Made by a program: the position numbers and the translations under genes
Notes under the pieces: model-generated
Seen by the model: the letters and a program-made list of their open reading frames with translations, nothing else
Told to the model about the DNA's origin: nothing
The model's database searches: none
Source of the DNA: Candidatus Electrothrix rattekaaiensis
GTDB taxonomy: Bacteria > Desulfobacterota > Desulfobulbia > Desulfobulbales > Desulfobulbaceae
Direction of reading: 5' to 3'
Assembly: GCA_032595675.1 (NCBI GenBank)
Contig: JAVQMD010000002.1
Location: forward strand, 682,001-746,000
Length of the DNA stretch: 64,000 nt
Part shown: in pieces, positions 8,005 through 17,402 of the stretch
Position numbering within the stretch: the first letter of the stretch is position 1
Layout: the number at the start of each line of letters is the position of its first letter

Positions 8005-8675
8005 TGCCAAGCCCGGAAAAAACTCGCCAACAAATGGAAAGACTCACAGCGGAATTAGTAGGATTGAGCCTATGTAATCGGCAAAACTTTCCAGCGATGC
8101 GAAATTTAGGACAAGGCTGTTGCGAGGTTGGAATTGGTACCAAAGGAACTCTCAGTTATGCGCTGAAAAATATTTCTTACCGAGACATCTACACGGAACT
8201 TGACCGTATGCATTCCTATAATATGCGGATGCTTGACGGCGCACTCATTCATATGATGTACCGCTTTAGAAATAACCAGCTTGAGGCCCACCGGCTGGCA
8301 TTCTTCCCGTCACCGTTCTTAGGCGAATTTCAGAACAACCCGGAAATATATCTTGAAGATGAAATTTATGCAGAAGTAATCATGCGAAATATTGTACCAT
8401 TTCCTCTGCGATTTGATTTTGACTGTAGGGAAGAAGTAGTTGTCGAAATGTATCATCCGAAATCACATCTCACCTTGGGGCAATATCAGAACTGCAGAAT
8501 CCCGGTCAGCTCCCCCTTGACTCCTCATCATTTTATCGGATTCGTTTTGCGAAATTTTTATAATACAGCTTACCGGAAATACTCAAACAAGATATCTGCT
8601 TTTACAGATCACTTTGAAACATCAATAACTGAACGAGAAAAAGAATTGCTTTATATTCAGTCACCTAATAACTAA
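8004..8675 (+). CDS. DUF2290-family protein, partner of the helicase
   Basis: About 223 residues with features of DUF2290: an early EKTRQQMERLTAELVGLSLC helix, NISYRDIYTELDRMHSYNMR, FRNNQLEAHRLAFFPSPFLG and a C-terminal PLTPHHFIGFVLRNFYNTAY. DUF2290 has no established biochemical function. The start overlaps the stop of the preceding helicase (TGATG), strongly implying one operon and a shared task. The pair sits between two housekeeping genes (pgm and nadC), as an inserted unit would. It looks intact. Confidence 0.75.
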   Translation: MPSPEKTRQQMERLTAELVGLSLCNRQNFPAMRNLGQGCCEVGIGTKGTLSYALKNISYRDIYTELDRMHSYNMRMLDGALIHMMYRFRNNQLEAHRLAFFPSPFLGEFQNNPEIYLEDEIYAEVIMRNIVPFPLRFDFDCREEVVVEMYHPKSHLTLGQYQNCRIPVSSPLTPHHFIGFVLRNFYNTAYRKYSNKISAFTDHFETSITEREKELLYIQSPNN

Positions 8676-8745
8676 CGAACTTTTCAGTAAAAAACAACGC
8701 CCCGCAATAAGATCTCACATTTTCTGAAACTCCACCCAAAAAAAT

Positions 8746-9579
8746 ATGGATACCTTTCTCCTTGACGACCAACTCCGCAACTTTTTGCGGGAAGACCTGG
8801 AACACGGCGACATCACCACTGATGCCATCTTTTCTGATCAGGAAACCGCCACGGTAATCCTCCGGGCCAGGGAACCGCTGGTCGCTGCCGGCATGGAGCA
8901 GATAGCGGCCAGGGTTTTCCGTTTGCTTGATGAGCGCGTGACTTTTTCCCGACCAACAGCGGACGGTGAGCGGGTAAACGCCGGTGAAGTGCTGATGACC
9001 GTCAGCGGTTCGGTGCGCAGCCTGCTCCGGGGTGAGCGCGTGGCCCTGAATCTGATTCAACGCCTCTGCGCCATCACCACCCTGACCCGACAATATGTGG
9101 ACGCTGTGCAGGGACTCAAGGTCAGCATTGTTGATACCCGCAAAACCACACCGGGCCTGCGAATGTTGGAAAAATATGCTGTCCGAGTCGGCGGGGGCAG
9201 GAATCACCGCTACAGCCTCAGCGACGGGGTTCTGATCAAGGATAATCACATTGCTGCCTGCGGTTCCATCCGTCAAGCTGTGGAAAAGACACGAGCCGCA
9301 GTGCCGCATACCATCGCCATTGAGGTGGAGACGGACACGCTGGAACAGGTGCAGGAATGCCTGGAATGCAGAGTTCAGATCATCATGCTGGATAATATGG
9401 ATTGCAATACCATGCGGCAGGCCGTCAGCATGATCAACGGGAAGGCCTTGGTCGAGGCCTCTGGCGGGGTAAGTCTGGACACGGTACGGGGAATCGCTGA
9501 AACCGGGGTGGATATCATCTCTGTCGGCGCATTAACCCACTCTGCTCGCTCCTGTGATATCGGACTTGATTGGCAGTAA
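8746..9579 (+). CDS. nadC: Nicotinate-nucleotide pyrophosphorylase (quinolinate phosphoribosyltransferase)
   Basis: 277 residues, usual length for NadC, which converts quinolinate and PRPP to nicotinate mononucleotide, CO2 and PPi in de novo NAD synthesis. Diagnostic segments: REDLEHGDITTDAIF near the N-terminus, ALNLIQRLCAITTLTRQYVD, the substrate-binding VDTRKTTPGLRMLEKYAVR (about 126-144), GGGRNHRYSLSDGVLIKDNH (about 146-165) and SGGVSLDTVRGIAETGVD (about 236-253). It is intact and reads as a single gene after the helicase/DUF2290 pair. Confidence 0.95.
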   Translation: MDTFLLDDQLRNFLREDLEHGDITTDAIFSDQETATVILRAREPLVAAGMEQIAARVFRLLDERVTFSRPTADGERVNAGEVLMTVSGSVRSLLRGERVALNLIQRLCAITTLTRQYVDAVQGLKVSIVDTRKTTPGLRMLEKYAVRVGGGRNHRYSLSDGVLIKDNHIAACGSIRQAVEKTRAAVPHTIAIEVETDTLEQVQECLECRVQIIMLDNMDCNTMRQAVSMINGKALVEASGGVSLDTVRGIAETGVDIISVGALTHSARSCDIGLDWQ

Positions 9580-9871
9580 CCTCCTTCATTGTCCCTTTGC
9601 CCCTTCAGCCTACCCGAAGGGTGGAAAATCCCTGGTGTAAACCGCCAGCTTCCAACCGATGGCAGTTTGGTTCTCATCTCACTAATTTTCAGGTGATCTT
9701 TTTATTTTTTCTTCTTTTCCATTTATCAAAAGCATGGTACAATAAACAATACTAGGGGTTCTAATTTTACAACATCCACCCTTAACCACCTACAATTAAC
9801 ATAATAGCACTTGAGACATAATGCTAATTTTGTTATGAGGAGAATAAAATAAGGGTATGAGAGGAGGAAAT
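9580..9871. other. Intergenic region between nadC and a small protein gene
   Basis: About 290 bases without a convincing gene. The second half is strongly A+T-rich (T tracts at about 9700-9720) and contains TTGAGA followed about 17 bases later by TATGAG close to 9812-9840, a weak promoter-like arrangement upstream of the small protein gene. No riboswitch or clear terminator hairpin was recognised. Confidence 0.5.
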
Positions 9872-10060
9872 ATGTTTGTCTGCATTGTTGAACAACACGA
9901 TATTGTCGATCCCTCCGGTGTCCGAACCGGCGAACAAGAGCTGCTTGCCACTCATGCTATTGATCTTGAAACCAACAACATCCTTTCCCTTCCGCGAATT
10001 TCGCTCTCTCAACTTAATGCTGTGTATTCGGCCTCTTTGGGCAGCTGGGTCATCAAATAA
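9872..10060 (+). CDS. Small conserved-looking hypothetical protein (62 aa)
   Basis: The ATG at 9872 has a near-perfect ribosome site (GAGGAGG about 5 bases upstream), which decides this start. The product begins MFVCIVEQHDIVDPSGVRTG and ends NAVYSASLGSWVIK. Composition is balanced and there is no signal peptide or membrane segment. A longer minus-strand frame covers the same DNA but lacks any ribosome site and is Phe/Ser-rich, so the plus strand is preferred. Function unknown; it lies 100 bases before the J-domain gene and may be co-transcribed with it. Confidence 0.6.
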   Translation: MFVCIVEQHDIVDPSGVRTGEQELLATHAIDLETNNILSLPRISLSQLNAVYSASLGSWVIK

Positions 10061-10159
10061 GAATGGAATCACTTTGCTGAAAAAAAGAGAGAAAATATCA
10101 GCCTGAGGTGATTTTAAAGTACGCCGCAAGCAGCGGGGCATCAAACCCAGAGCTTCGCA

Positions 10160-10477
10160 ATGAATAAAAAAGACTGGCAGGCCGTTGAACAGGCCCGAGA
10201 ACTGTTCAACCTGGGAGAGCAGGCAACAGCCGAGGAAATGAAGCATGCCTATCGTCGGATGTGCAAAAAATACCATCCAGATAGGGCCGAAGAGGCGGAT
10301 AAAAAAAGGTATGCCGAAATTATGTGCCGCCTGACAGAATCCTACGAACTGCTCATGCGCTATATCAAACAGTACCGTTTCCCTCTGAAACCGGATAAAG
10401 AGAGCCTTTATGATCCTGAAGACTGGTGGATGAATCGTTTCGGTGACGACCCGCTCTGGGGAAGAAAAAAACGTTAA
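10160..10477 (+). CDS. J-domain (DnaJ-like) protein
   Basis: 105 residues. The first ~70 form a J domain: AEEMKHAYRRMCKKYHPDRA carries the HPD tripeptide (about 40-42) needed to stimulate DnaK ATPase, followed by the YAEIMCRLTESYELLMRYI helix. The tail (DPEDWWMNRFGDDPLWGRKK) has no glycine-rich or zinc-finger region, so this is a type III J protein, probably directing Hsp70 to a particular client. It is convergent with the minus-strand cheR gene. Confidence 0.85.
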   Translation: MNKKDWQAVEQARELFNLGEQATAEEMKHAYRRMCKKYHPDRAEEADKKRYAEIMCRLTESYELLMRYIKQYRFPLKPDKESLYDPEDWWMNRFGDDPLWGRKKR

Positions 10478-10533
10478 GCAGAGTTAAGCAGAACCGACAA
10501 GGGGTTACGTCTACTGTATAACGGCCACGGCCT

Positions 10534-11361
10534 TCACAAAGTCTTTTTTTGATAAATCCGGGCCTTCTCGTCAATAACCTTCATTTCTTTTTCCAGGCCA
10601 GAAAATCTGAGACTCTCTGTACTGCCGAGACAGAAAAAACCGTCAAAAACCAGACTGTCCCGAAAAATATTCAGCACCCGCTGCTGCAAAATCTTATTAA
10701 AATAGATAAGAACATTACGGCAAAGAATCAGATGCATCTCACCGAAGATATTATCTGTCACCAAATTATGATTGGCAAAGGTGATATTTTTTTTCACCTC
10801 GTCTTTCACCGCACATCCGGCTTTTGACAGGGTAAAATAATCCGTTAACGCGGATCTCCCGCCAGCCTGCTGATAATTTGCACAAAATGCCTCCATGCGC
10901 TCCGGGGAATAAACGCCTTTCTTTGACTGTTCCAAAGCAATATCGTTAAAATCTGTTCCATAGATAACCGCACGATCATACAAGCCCTCCTCCATGAGAA
11001 GGATAGCTATGGAATAGGCTTCTTTCCCGGTGGCGCAACCCGCAATCCAAACCTTGATATAGGGATAGGTCTTCAACATCGGCACCACCTGCTCCCTGAT
11101 ACGTTGATAGACAAAAGGATCGCGGAACATATCTGTGACGGTTACGGAGAACTCCTTGATAATCTTTTCCAGAAAAGAAGTATTTCTCAGGAGTTCCGGC
11201 AGTATTTCGGAAAAATAACGATAGTCGCCGCGCTGGCATAAACTGCGAACCCGACGTTCGATAGAGGCACGGGCATAATTTCGGAAATCATAACCGTATC
11301 GCTGCAAAACAGCGTCCAGCAAAAGATTGATCTCTATCTGTTCAATATCCGACTCATCCAT
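10534..11361 (-). CDS. cheR: CheR-type protein-glutamate methyltransferase
   Basis: 275 residues. There is an N-terminal helical CheR domain (LLDAVLQRYGYDFRNYARAS, then ERRVRSLCQRG) and a Rossmann SAM-binding domain with IKVWIAGCATGKEAYSIAIL (about 101-120), YGTDFNDIALEQSKKGVYS and the LCRNVLIYFNK motif (about 220-230). It would methylate glutamates of chemoreceptor-like proteins. No receptor, CheB or CheW is nearby. It follows the hybrid kinase on the same strand by only 23 bases, so it is probably the second gene of that operon and works with a kinase pathway rather than flagellar chemotaxis; this is inference. Confidence 0.93.
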   Translation of the reverse strand: MDESDIEQIEINLLLDAVLQRYGYDFRNYARASIERRVRSLCQRGDYRYFSEILPELLRNTSFLEKIIKEFSVTVTDMFRDPFVYQRIREQVVPMLKTYPYIKVWIAGCATGKEAYSIAILLMEEGLYDRAVIYGTDFNDIALEQSKKGVYSPERMEAFCANYQQAGGRSALTDYFTLSKAGCAVKDEVKKNITFANHNLVTDNIFGEMHLILCRNVLIYFNKILQQRVLNIFRDSLVFDGFFCLGSTESLRFSGLEKEMKVIDEKARIYQKKTL

Positions 11362-11384
11362 AATAAGAAGAAACCACCGCCTGA

Positions 11385-14300
11385 TCAGGAATACAACCAG
11401 AGCCGTAACAGGGCAAGAAGACGCTCTGTATCCATGGGCTTGGCAAGATAATCATTGGCTCCCACAGCAAGACAGCGGCGGCGATCATCCTGCATGGCTT
11501 TGGCGGTCAGGGCGATAATGGGCAGGTCATCATATTGCGGCTGCTCTCTGATCTTTGTTATCGTCTCATAGCCGTCCATAACCGGCATCATAATATCCAT
11601 CAATACTAGGTCAAACTCCTCCTGCTCAAGCATTTCCAGTGCTCTGATACCGTCTTCCGCTTTAACCGTTATCATACCTCTGTCCCGCAAGACCTTGGCC
11701 AGAGCGAAAACATTGCGCATGTCATCATCAACCAGCAGGATACGTTTTTCCTGAAAAATAGCGTCATCCTCATGAAGATTCCTGATCATACGCTGTTTCT
11801 TTTCCGGGAGCCTGCTGATCATACGATGGAGAAAAAGAGACTCTTCGTCAAGCAGGCGTTCTTGAGACATCAATCCCTTAATAATAATGGAAACAGCATA
11901 TTGACGGAGTTCTCCGGTCTCTTCCCGGGAAAGCTTTCTGTCGGTGTAGATAATAACCGGGGGCAGAGCCGCCTTATCCGCCTTGAGTTCGCCCTTGAGT
12001 TGTTGCAACAGAGCCAGACCGGACATATCCGGGAAATCAAGCCCCATGACCAGACAATCATAACGATGTTGCTTCAACCGCTCAAGCACCTCCTGTCCCG
12101 ATCCTGCCTCTTCGCTTTCCACATCATTATGATCTATCAGAGCGATGGCGGACGTTCTCTGCTCCGCATCCGGGTCCGCAACAAGCAGTTTTCTAATACG
12201 CTGTCGGGAGGTCTCCCGGATATTGACAAAGGCGATCTCAAGCTGTTCCTGACTGACAGGTTTCTGTAATGCAACAACCCCTTTATTCCGGGCAGCTGCT
12301 TCATCAACCTCGGCAGCAGAAATTATATGCACCGGAATATGACGGGTTTCCAATTGATTTTTCAGCGTTTCCAACACCTCCCAGCCGGAAATGCCGGGCA
12401 GCTTTAAATCAAGGATAATCGCTGCGGGTACATATTCTTCTGCCAGCTCCAGGCCGTCTTCACCGCTCGGACTGACAAGGCATTTCAAGCCCTTTTCATG
12501 GCATTCCCGAACAAGCAATTCGGCAAAACAGGCATCATCCTCAACAACCAGAACCGTTCTGTCGTTTTCCTGAAGATTTTCCCGATCATCGGCAATATAC
12601 GCCTGCGGTTTTTTGTCTTTGTCCTGTCCCCTCGCTATCTCTTCTGATATTGATTGGATGGGCAAGGCCGCCCTTGCCGAATATCGTCCTGAATACCTTT
12701 TCAAATACTTATCCTGCTCTCTTCTTTTCTCCTGTTCCGGCATCAACACCGGAAGGTACAGGATAAAGGTCGCCCCTTCCCCTTCCTTGCTCTCCATCCG
12801 AATCTCACCGCCCAGCAGTTCAGCCAGCTCTCTGGAGATAGACAGTCCGAGTCCGGTTCCCCCGTATTTTCGAGCCGTCCCGCCATCGGCCTGCTGAAAT
12901 GCCTCAAAGATAATCTTCTGTTTATCCTGAGGAATCCCGACCCCGCTATCCTGAACAGATAGAGCTATAATATCTTGCCCTATGATATCTGGAAAAGTGG
13001 AAGGATCTATGCATAACGAGACGGAAACGGTTATCGCTCCGTGCTCAGTGAATTTCAAGGCATTGGAAAGAAGATTCTTCAAAATCTGGTCAAGCCGTGT
13101 TCTATCCGACCTGATGACCTCCGGCACATCCTCTGCCAAGGTAAAATGCAGGGCCAGGCCTTTTTCCTCTGCTAAATGAAGAAAAGTTCTTTTCAACTCC
13201 GCCAATACTTCAGCCATCGCAATATCATCGCGGATCAGGCTCATCCGACCGGCCTCTATTTTTGAAAGATCAAGAATATCGTTAATCAGAGACAGCAGAT
13301 CCTGACCGCTTTTGCGGATAATTGTGATCGACTCGACATCGTCCTCTGTCAGATTCCCTTTTCTGTTTTGCTCCAAGGTTTGAGCGAGCAACAGCAGACT
13401 GTTCAGCGGGGTACGCAATTCGTGGGACATATTTGCCAAGAATTCCGATTTGTATTTACTGGCCCTAGCTACTTCTTCGGCCTTGCGTTCAATCTCTCTT
13501 CTGGAAGACTTGAGCTCCTTATTGGCCTGCTCTATTGTCTCTTTTTGCCGATTGAGCGATCGGTTTTTTTCTTCGAGCTGTTCATTGGTTGCCACCAACT
13601 CATCCTGATTGACCTGCAATTCCTCCTCTGAAGCCCGCAGACGTTGCGTCTGCTCTTCTAATTCTTCATTAGACGCCCGCAGCTCATCCTGCTGGGATTG
13701 CAGAATATTCGTCTGTTCCGTCGTCATTACCAAGGCATCCTGCAACTGATTTCTGGCCTGGGCACCGTTAATCGCAACAGCGAGTTTCTCGCCGACGTTC
13801 TCAAGAAAAGAAATTTGCAGCTCTGTAAAATCGGTAAAGGCACCAAGCTCCAGCACCGCCTTGACACTCTCATTATAAACAAAAGGAACCACGATGAGAG
13901 TATCCGGTTTTCTCTTGCCCAAACCGGAACGAACCCAAAAATAATCATCAGGCACCTTTCGCATAATGATGGTCTTTTTTTCCAGAGCGGCCTGTCCCGC
14001 TATGCCCTCGCCAAGGGCGAATTCATCGGGAAAATTCTTTTTGACCGTGCAGGCATAACCGGCCTGCAAATGCAGAACCTCTTTATCATAAATATACAGA
14101 GCACCTATCCCGGCCTCAAGATAGGTGGCCAAATAATTGATGATCCGCTTGGATAATTCACCCAGTGACTGATCGCCGCGAAGCTGATCGTCAAGTTCCA
14201 GCTGGCCGGTCTGAAGCCAATTATACCGCTTATTTTCTTCTGCCGCCTGTTGCAGGGATATAACGGTTTGGCGAAAACTCCTGTTCAGCTGCCCTATCTC

Positions 14301-15482
14301 ATTCGACGGCGTTGAAATATCAAGAAGACTCAGATCACCGTCGGCAACCTGCTCGGACCATCGAGTTAGCTGACGCAGAGGAGAAACAAGACGTGCCGTG
14401 ATAATCCAGGAAAGCAGTAGCACAATTCCGGCAGTGGAGACCAACAGAGTGATGACGATGTACTTCAAAGCCGCTGCCGAAGCAAAGGCTTCCTTTGCAT
14501 TCACTTCCGCAACAAGAACCCAGTGAATCCCCCATTTGTTGAGAAACTCCAAAGAGCTGTACATGCCGAGCACCGGGATTCCCTGATAATTGGCATAGAT
14601 CGTTTCTTTTGTCGAACACAGAGCGGACAAAGGACTCCTCGGGAGCAGCGTATTCATACGATGCCATTTCTCATGTTCTTCCATCCAATTATGGAGCAGG
14701 GCCGTTTCTATCCCAGTTTGCAGAATCACGGATTCATCTGAAAAACGAAGACGTGAACGAATAAGAAGGTCTGTGCCCACAAGATAGGTCTCGCCGGATT
14801 CTCCAAGGCCGAAATGGACCTGCATATATTCATCCAACTGTTTATACGGCAATTCAAAAACCAAGACTCCGATCTTCTCCCCGGTCTCCTCGTCGTTAAG
14901 GGATCTGGCCAGAAAAAAAGATATTTTTTCTTGGTCACTCGTCTGCAAACTGTAGTCTGAAAGCGCAGATTTCCCTGTCTCCAAAGCAGTCTGATAAACG
15001 GAAGTCAACCTCCGAAGTCCGTATTCCTCAGGTAATATATTATCTCCGACATGCTGCTCCGAGGCGGTATATAATATGTTCCCCATTATATCAATCAGGT
15101 AAATATCCAGATAGGCATGGGCATCCTGATAGGCACGCAAAGATTTTCCATCCTCCGTATTGATACTCTCCCAATCAGCAGTGTTAATAAACTCGGGTAA
15201 AAGCAGGCCGCTTTTCTTCAAGGCCGCACTTAACCTCTTTAGCATATTACTATTGGAGGAGAGTTCCGCCTGAATATTGATATCGATATTTATTTCGGTA
15301 AAATATTTTTCTATCAGATCACGTTTGTACTCCATTGCCGCCCGCAGAGCTTCGGTTGTCTCATGCCGGAGACTTTCCGTGGCATTCTGATAGCTGATAT
15401 AGCTGACAATGGACAAGGGGCACAGGGCGAGCAACAGGAACGTCCAAAAGAGTGTTCCGGCAAGCCCACCGGTAATTTTCAT
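11385..15482 (-). CDS. Large membrane-bound hybrid histidine kinase with three receiver domains
   Basis: 1365 residues from the ATG at 15482, chosen because AAGGAAAG lies upstream and a signal-anchor follows at once; an ATG 11 codons earlier lacks a ribosome site. Order: TM1 (about 9-30), extracytoplasmic Cache-like sensor (31-340), TM2 (341-364), HAMP (about 364-415), GAF (about 440-575), coiled coil rich in ELxxxxEEL repeats (580-675), HisKA with SHELRTPLN (His687), HATPase_c with DQILKNLLSNALKF, DSGVGIP and GGTGLGLSIS (755-911), then receivers near 977-1090, 1097-1215 and 1246-1365. Receiver 1 (D1025) and 3 (D1296) keep the phospho-Asp; receiver 2 has Gly1147 there. cheR follows, likely in the same operon. 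Confidence 0.92.
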   Translation of the reverse strand: MKITGGLAGTLFWTFLLLALCPLSIVSYISYQNATESLRHETTEALRAAMEYKRDLIEKYFTEINIDINIQAELSSNSNMLKRLSAALKKSGLLLPEFINTADWESINTEDGKSLRAYQDAHAYLDIYLIDIMGNILYTASEQHVGDNILPEEYGLRRLTSVYQTALETGKSALSDYSLQTSDQEKISFFLARSLNDEETGEKIGVLVFELPYKQLDEYMQVHFGLGESGETYLVGTDLLIRSRLRFSDESVILQTGIETALLHNWMEEHEKWHRMNTLLPRSPLSALCSTKETIYANYQGIPVLGMYSSLEFLNKWGIHWVLVAEVNAKEAFASAAALKYIVITLLVSTAGIVLLLSWIITARLVSPLRQLTRWSEQVADGDLSLLDISTPSNEIGQLNRSFRQTVISLQQAAEENKRYNWLQTGQLELDDQLRGDQSLGELSKRIINYLATYLEAGIGALYIYDKEVLHLQAGYACTVKKNFPDEFALGEGIAGQAALEKKTIIMRKVPDDYFWVRSGLGKRKPDTLIVVPFVYNESVKAVLELGAFTDFTELQISFLENVGEKLAVAINGAQARNQLQDALVMTTEQTNILQSQQDELRASNEELEEQTQRLRASEEELQVNQDELVATNEQLEEKNRSLNRQKETIEQANKELKSSRREIERKAEEVARASKYKSEFLANMSHELRTPLNSLLLLAQTLEQNRKGNLTEDDVESITIIRKSGQDLLSLINDILDLSKIEAGRMSLIRDDIAMAEVLAELKRTFLHLAEEKGLALHFTLAEDVPEVIRSDRTRLDQILKNLLSNALKFTEHGAITVSVSLCIDPSTFPDIIGQDIIALSVQDSGVGIPQDKQKIIFEAFQQADGGTARKYGGTGLGLSISRELAELLGGEIRMESKEGEGATFILYLPVLMPEQEKRREQDKYLKRYSGRYSARAALPIQSISEEIARGQDKDKKPQAYIADDRENLQENDRTVLVVEDDACFAELLVRECHEKGLKCLVSPSGEDGLELAEEYVPAAIILDLKLPGISGWEVLETLKNQLETRHIPVHIISAAEVDEAAARNKGVVALQKPVSQEQLEIAFVNIRETSRQRIRKLLVADPDAEQRTSAIALIDHNDVESEEAGSGQEVLERLKQHRYDCLVMGLDFPDMSGLALLQQLKGELKADKAALPPVIIYTDRKLSREETGELRQYAVSIIIKGLMSQERLLDEESLFLHRMISRLPEKKQRMIRNLHEDDAIFQEKRILLVDDDMRNVFALAKVLRDRGMITVKAEDGIRALEMLEQEEFDLVLMDIMMPVMDGYETITKIREQPQYDDLPIIALTAKAMQDDRRRCLAVGANDYLAKPMDTERLLALLRLWLYS

Positions 15483-15535
15483 GCTGTTTTCTTTCCTTAT
15501 TTCCCTTATTTCCATGACGGACTTCCTGCGTTTTT

Positions 15536-17350
15536 TTACTTCCTCTCCGAATTCCAGGATTCTTTATGAAATTTTTCGATCCTGTTCTGATAATAGGCAC
15601 GGTTGTCCGGGTCAAGCTCAACAGCTTTTTTCTCTGCGACCACGGCCTCATCCACCCTTCCGTTGGCCCATAAGGCCGTGGCCAAGGTATCGAGAATATA
15701 GCCCTGCTCGGAAAATCGGGCTGCGGAACGGGCTAGGTCCAGTGCTCTGACAGGATCACGCAGACTGCGGTCTTTCGCTGTCAGGAGCAGCCAGGCCATA
15801 TTATTGGCAAGTTCCGAAGAAACAGGAAGATTCCCCAACGCCTTTTCATAGGCATGGAGGGCTGCTGTTTCCTTACCCTGTCCCAGCATCAGATCACCGA
15901 ACAACTTGAGCCATTTGCTATTTTCCGGGTCCTGTTGCATTTTTCCCTCAAGCACGGCCTTGACATAATGCTCCTGAGAGCCAGCAGAGAGGCTCTCCGT
16001 ATCCAGATGATGCAGAGACCAGGAACCCGCACCGATCAGGAAGAAATACACGGCAAGACTGCACCCTACCTTCCAGTCGTGCAGTCGGATCTTTCGTGGA
16101 TCACGCTCACATTTTTCCAAAAAATCAATCCGTTCTCCGATTCCGAAATGATGCCAGTTCTTCTTGTCACGGATATTGCCGCTCATGGCTGCGATCTTTT
16201 CAAAAGAACGAATCAGGGGAAAGGCCGTCTTTTGCGCTTTGAACACATAGAGATCCGCCTGTCGTTCAAAATTCCTGATAAAATAGCCGAATAAAAAACG
16301 GAAATAAAGAATCATAAGGAGAAAAACAATTGCCGCTTCAAAAAAAGTTAGCAGCTTTACTCCAGAAATCTGCGACCAAATCAGCAGGTGATAAAACCAG
16401 TCATTATTGAGCAAAAGGAGATGAAGCGGCTCGGCCATTGCCTCGGCAAGCAGGCTGAAACCGAGAAAAAGCAGGAGATAAAGAATCAGATGATATTTTT
16501 TTACATGGCCGATTTCATGGGCAAGAACCGCTTCCAGTTCTTCCTGATCCAGAGCGGATAATAAGGCTGGCGTCAGGAGAAGATATCTGAATTTCGGCAC
16601 AATCCCCATGACCCCGGCTGTCACCATTTTTCCTTCAAATAAAGGCCAATACAGGATCTCGGAAGAAAAATCCTGACTGCGGCAGAATCGTTCAATGGCC
16701 TTACGCAGTGGCCCGTGCTCCATAGGAATACATCCCCAGAGACGGCGTATAACAGGAGGAAAGAGCAGGATCAGCAACACCAGGAAGAACAAAAAAATAA
16801 GCAACTCTCCCCAAAGGGTTCCTTCCCAATTTTTCATCCCGGCCGGAGCAATTATATTCAGCAGATCGAAAAAAAGAGAGAGGATCAGCCAGGGAAGAAT
16901 AATGGTCAGATTCGTTCGTATATTATTGAGGACAAAATCAGTCGGAGCAACAGAACTGTTGAAGATACGCTGATAGCTGGGCAGAGCACGGAGCCACATC
17001 AAGATGAGAAAGACGAAAAAAATCACCAGACCCAGCAGGTTTGTCAGAACAGGCAGGGTATTATTAAAGGACAGGGGCTGTGTATAATACTTCAGATCAA
17101 AAATAAAAAATGCGGCGATGAACAGAGCCGTCGCCAAAAGAGAAGCCTTTTTTTCCGCAGCAAAATATCGTTTGGAACTGACAGAGCGGTGCGACCCGAA
17201 GAGTTTGCTGGCAAGCAGAGAAAAGGCGAGCAGTAGCAGGGCGAACAGCGGCAGACCGAACCAGGGCGGCAGCCTAGGTTGTTCCGGTGCTGCAGCGGTG
17301 GCAACAACAAAGATGACCGCCAAAAAATATATCAGATTATTATAGATCAT
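15536..17350 (-). CDS. M48-family membrane zinc metallopeptidase with C-terminal TPR-like repeats
   Basis: 604 residues. Multiple membrane segments occupy the first ~200 residues. The catalytic zinc motif HEIGH is at 278-282 inside AVLAHEIGHVKKYHL, and the third ligand lies in the NFERQADLYVFK segment near 365. A further membrane segment (SLAVYFFLIGAGSW) precedes about 150 residues of helical repeats (KLFGDLMLGQGKETAALHAY, then ALWANGRVDEAVVAEKKAVE), which fit TPRs. It resembles CAAX-protease/HtpX-like quality-control enzymes of the inner membrane. AGGGAAGG precedes the start. It ends 54 bases upstream of the kinase gene on the same strand. Confidence 0.88.
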   Translation of the reverse strand: MIYNNLIYFLAVIFVVATAAAPEQPRLPPWFGLPLFALLLLAFSLLASKLFGSHRSVSSKRYFAAEKKASLLATALFIAAFFIFDLKYYTQPLSFNNTLPVLTNLLGLVIFFVFLILMWLRALPSYQRIFNSSVAPTDFVLNNIRTNLTIILPWLILSLFFDLLNIIAPAGMKNWEGTLWGELLIFLFFLVLLILLFPPVIRRLWGCIPMEHGPLRKAIERFCRSQDFSSEILYWPLFEGKMVTAGVMGIVPKFRYLLLTPALLSALDQEELEAVLAHEIGHVKKYHLILYLLLFLGFSLLAEAMAEPLHLLLLNNDWFYHLLIWSQISGVKLLTFFEAAIVFLLMILYFRFLFGYFIRNFERQADLYVFKAQKTAFPLIRSFEKIAAMSGNIRDKKNWHHFGIGERIDFLEKCERDPRKIRLHDWKVGCSLAVYFFLIGAGSWSLHHLDTESLSAGSQEHYVKAVLEGKMQQDPENSKWLKLFGDLMLGQGKETAALHAYEKALGNLPVSSELANNMAWLLLTAKDRSLRDPVRALDLARSAARFSEQGYILDTLATALWANGRVDEAVVAEKKAVELDPDNRAYYQNRIEKFHKESWNSERK

Positions 17351-17402
17351 GCCTTCCCTGTCTTCTGGTTATACCGCTCACCGTTACAATCCGCAATTTA
17401 CA

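Noticed and set aside
9833-10276. 147-codon minus-strand frame
   Set aside because: Overlaps the small plus-strand gene with an excellent ribosome site and the J-domain gene; its own product is Phe/Ser-rich and lacks a ribosome site.
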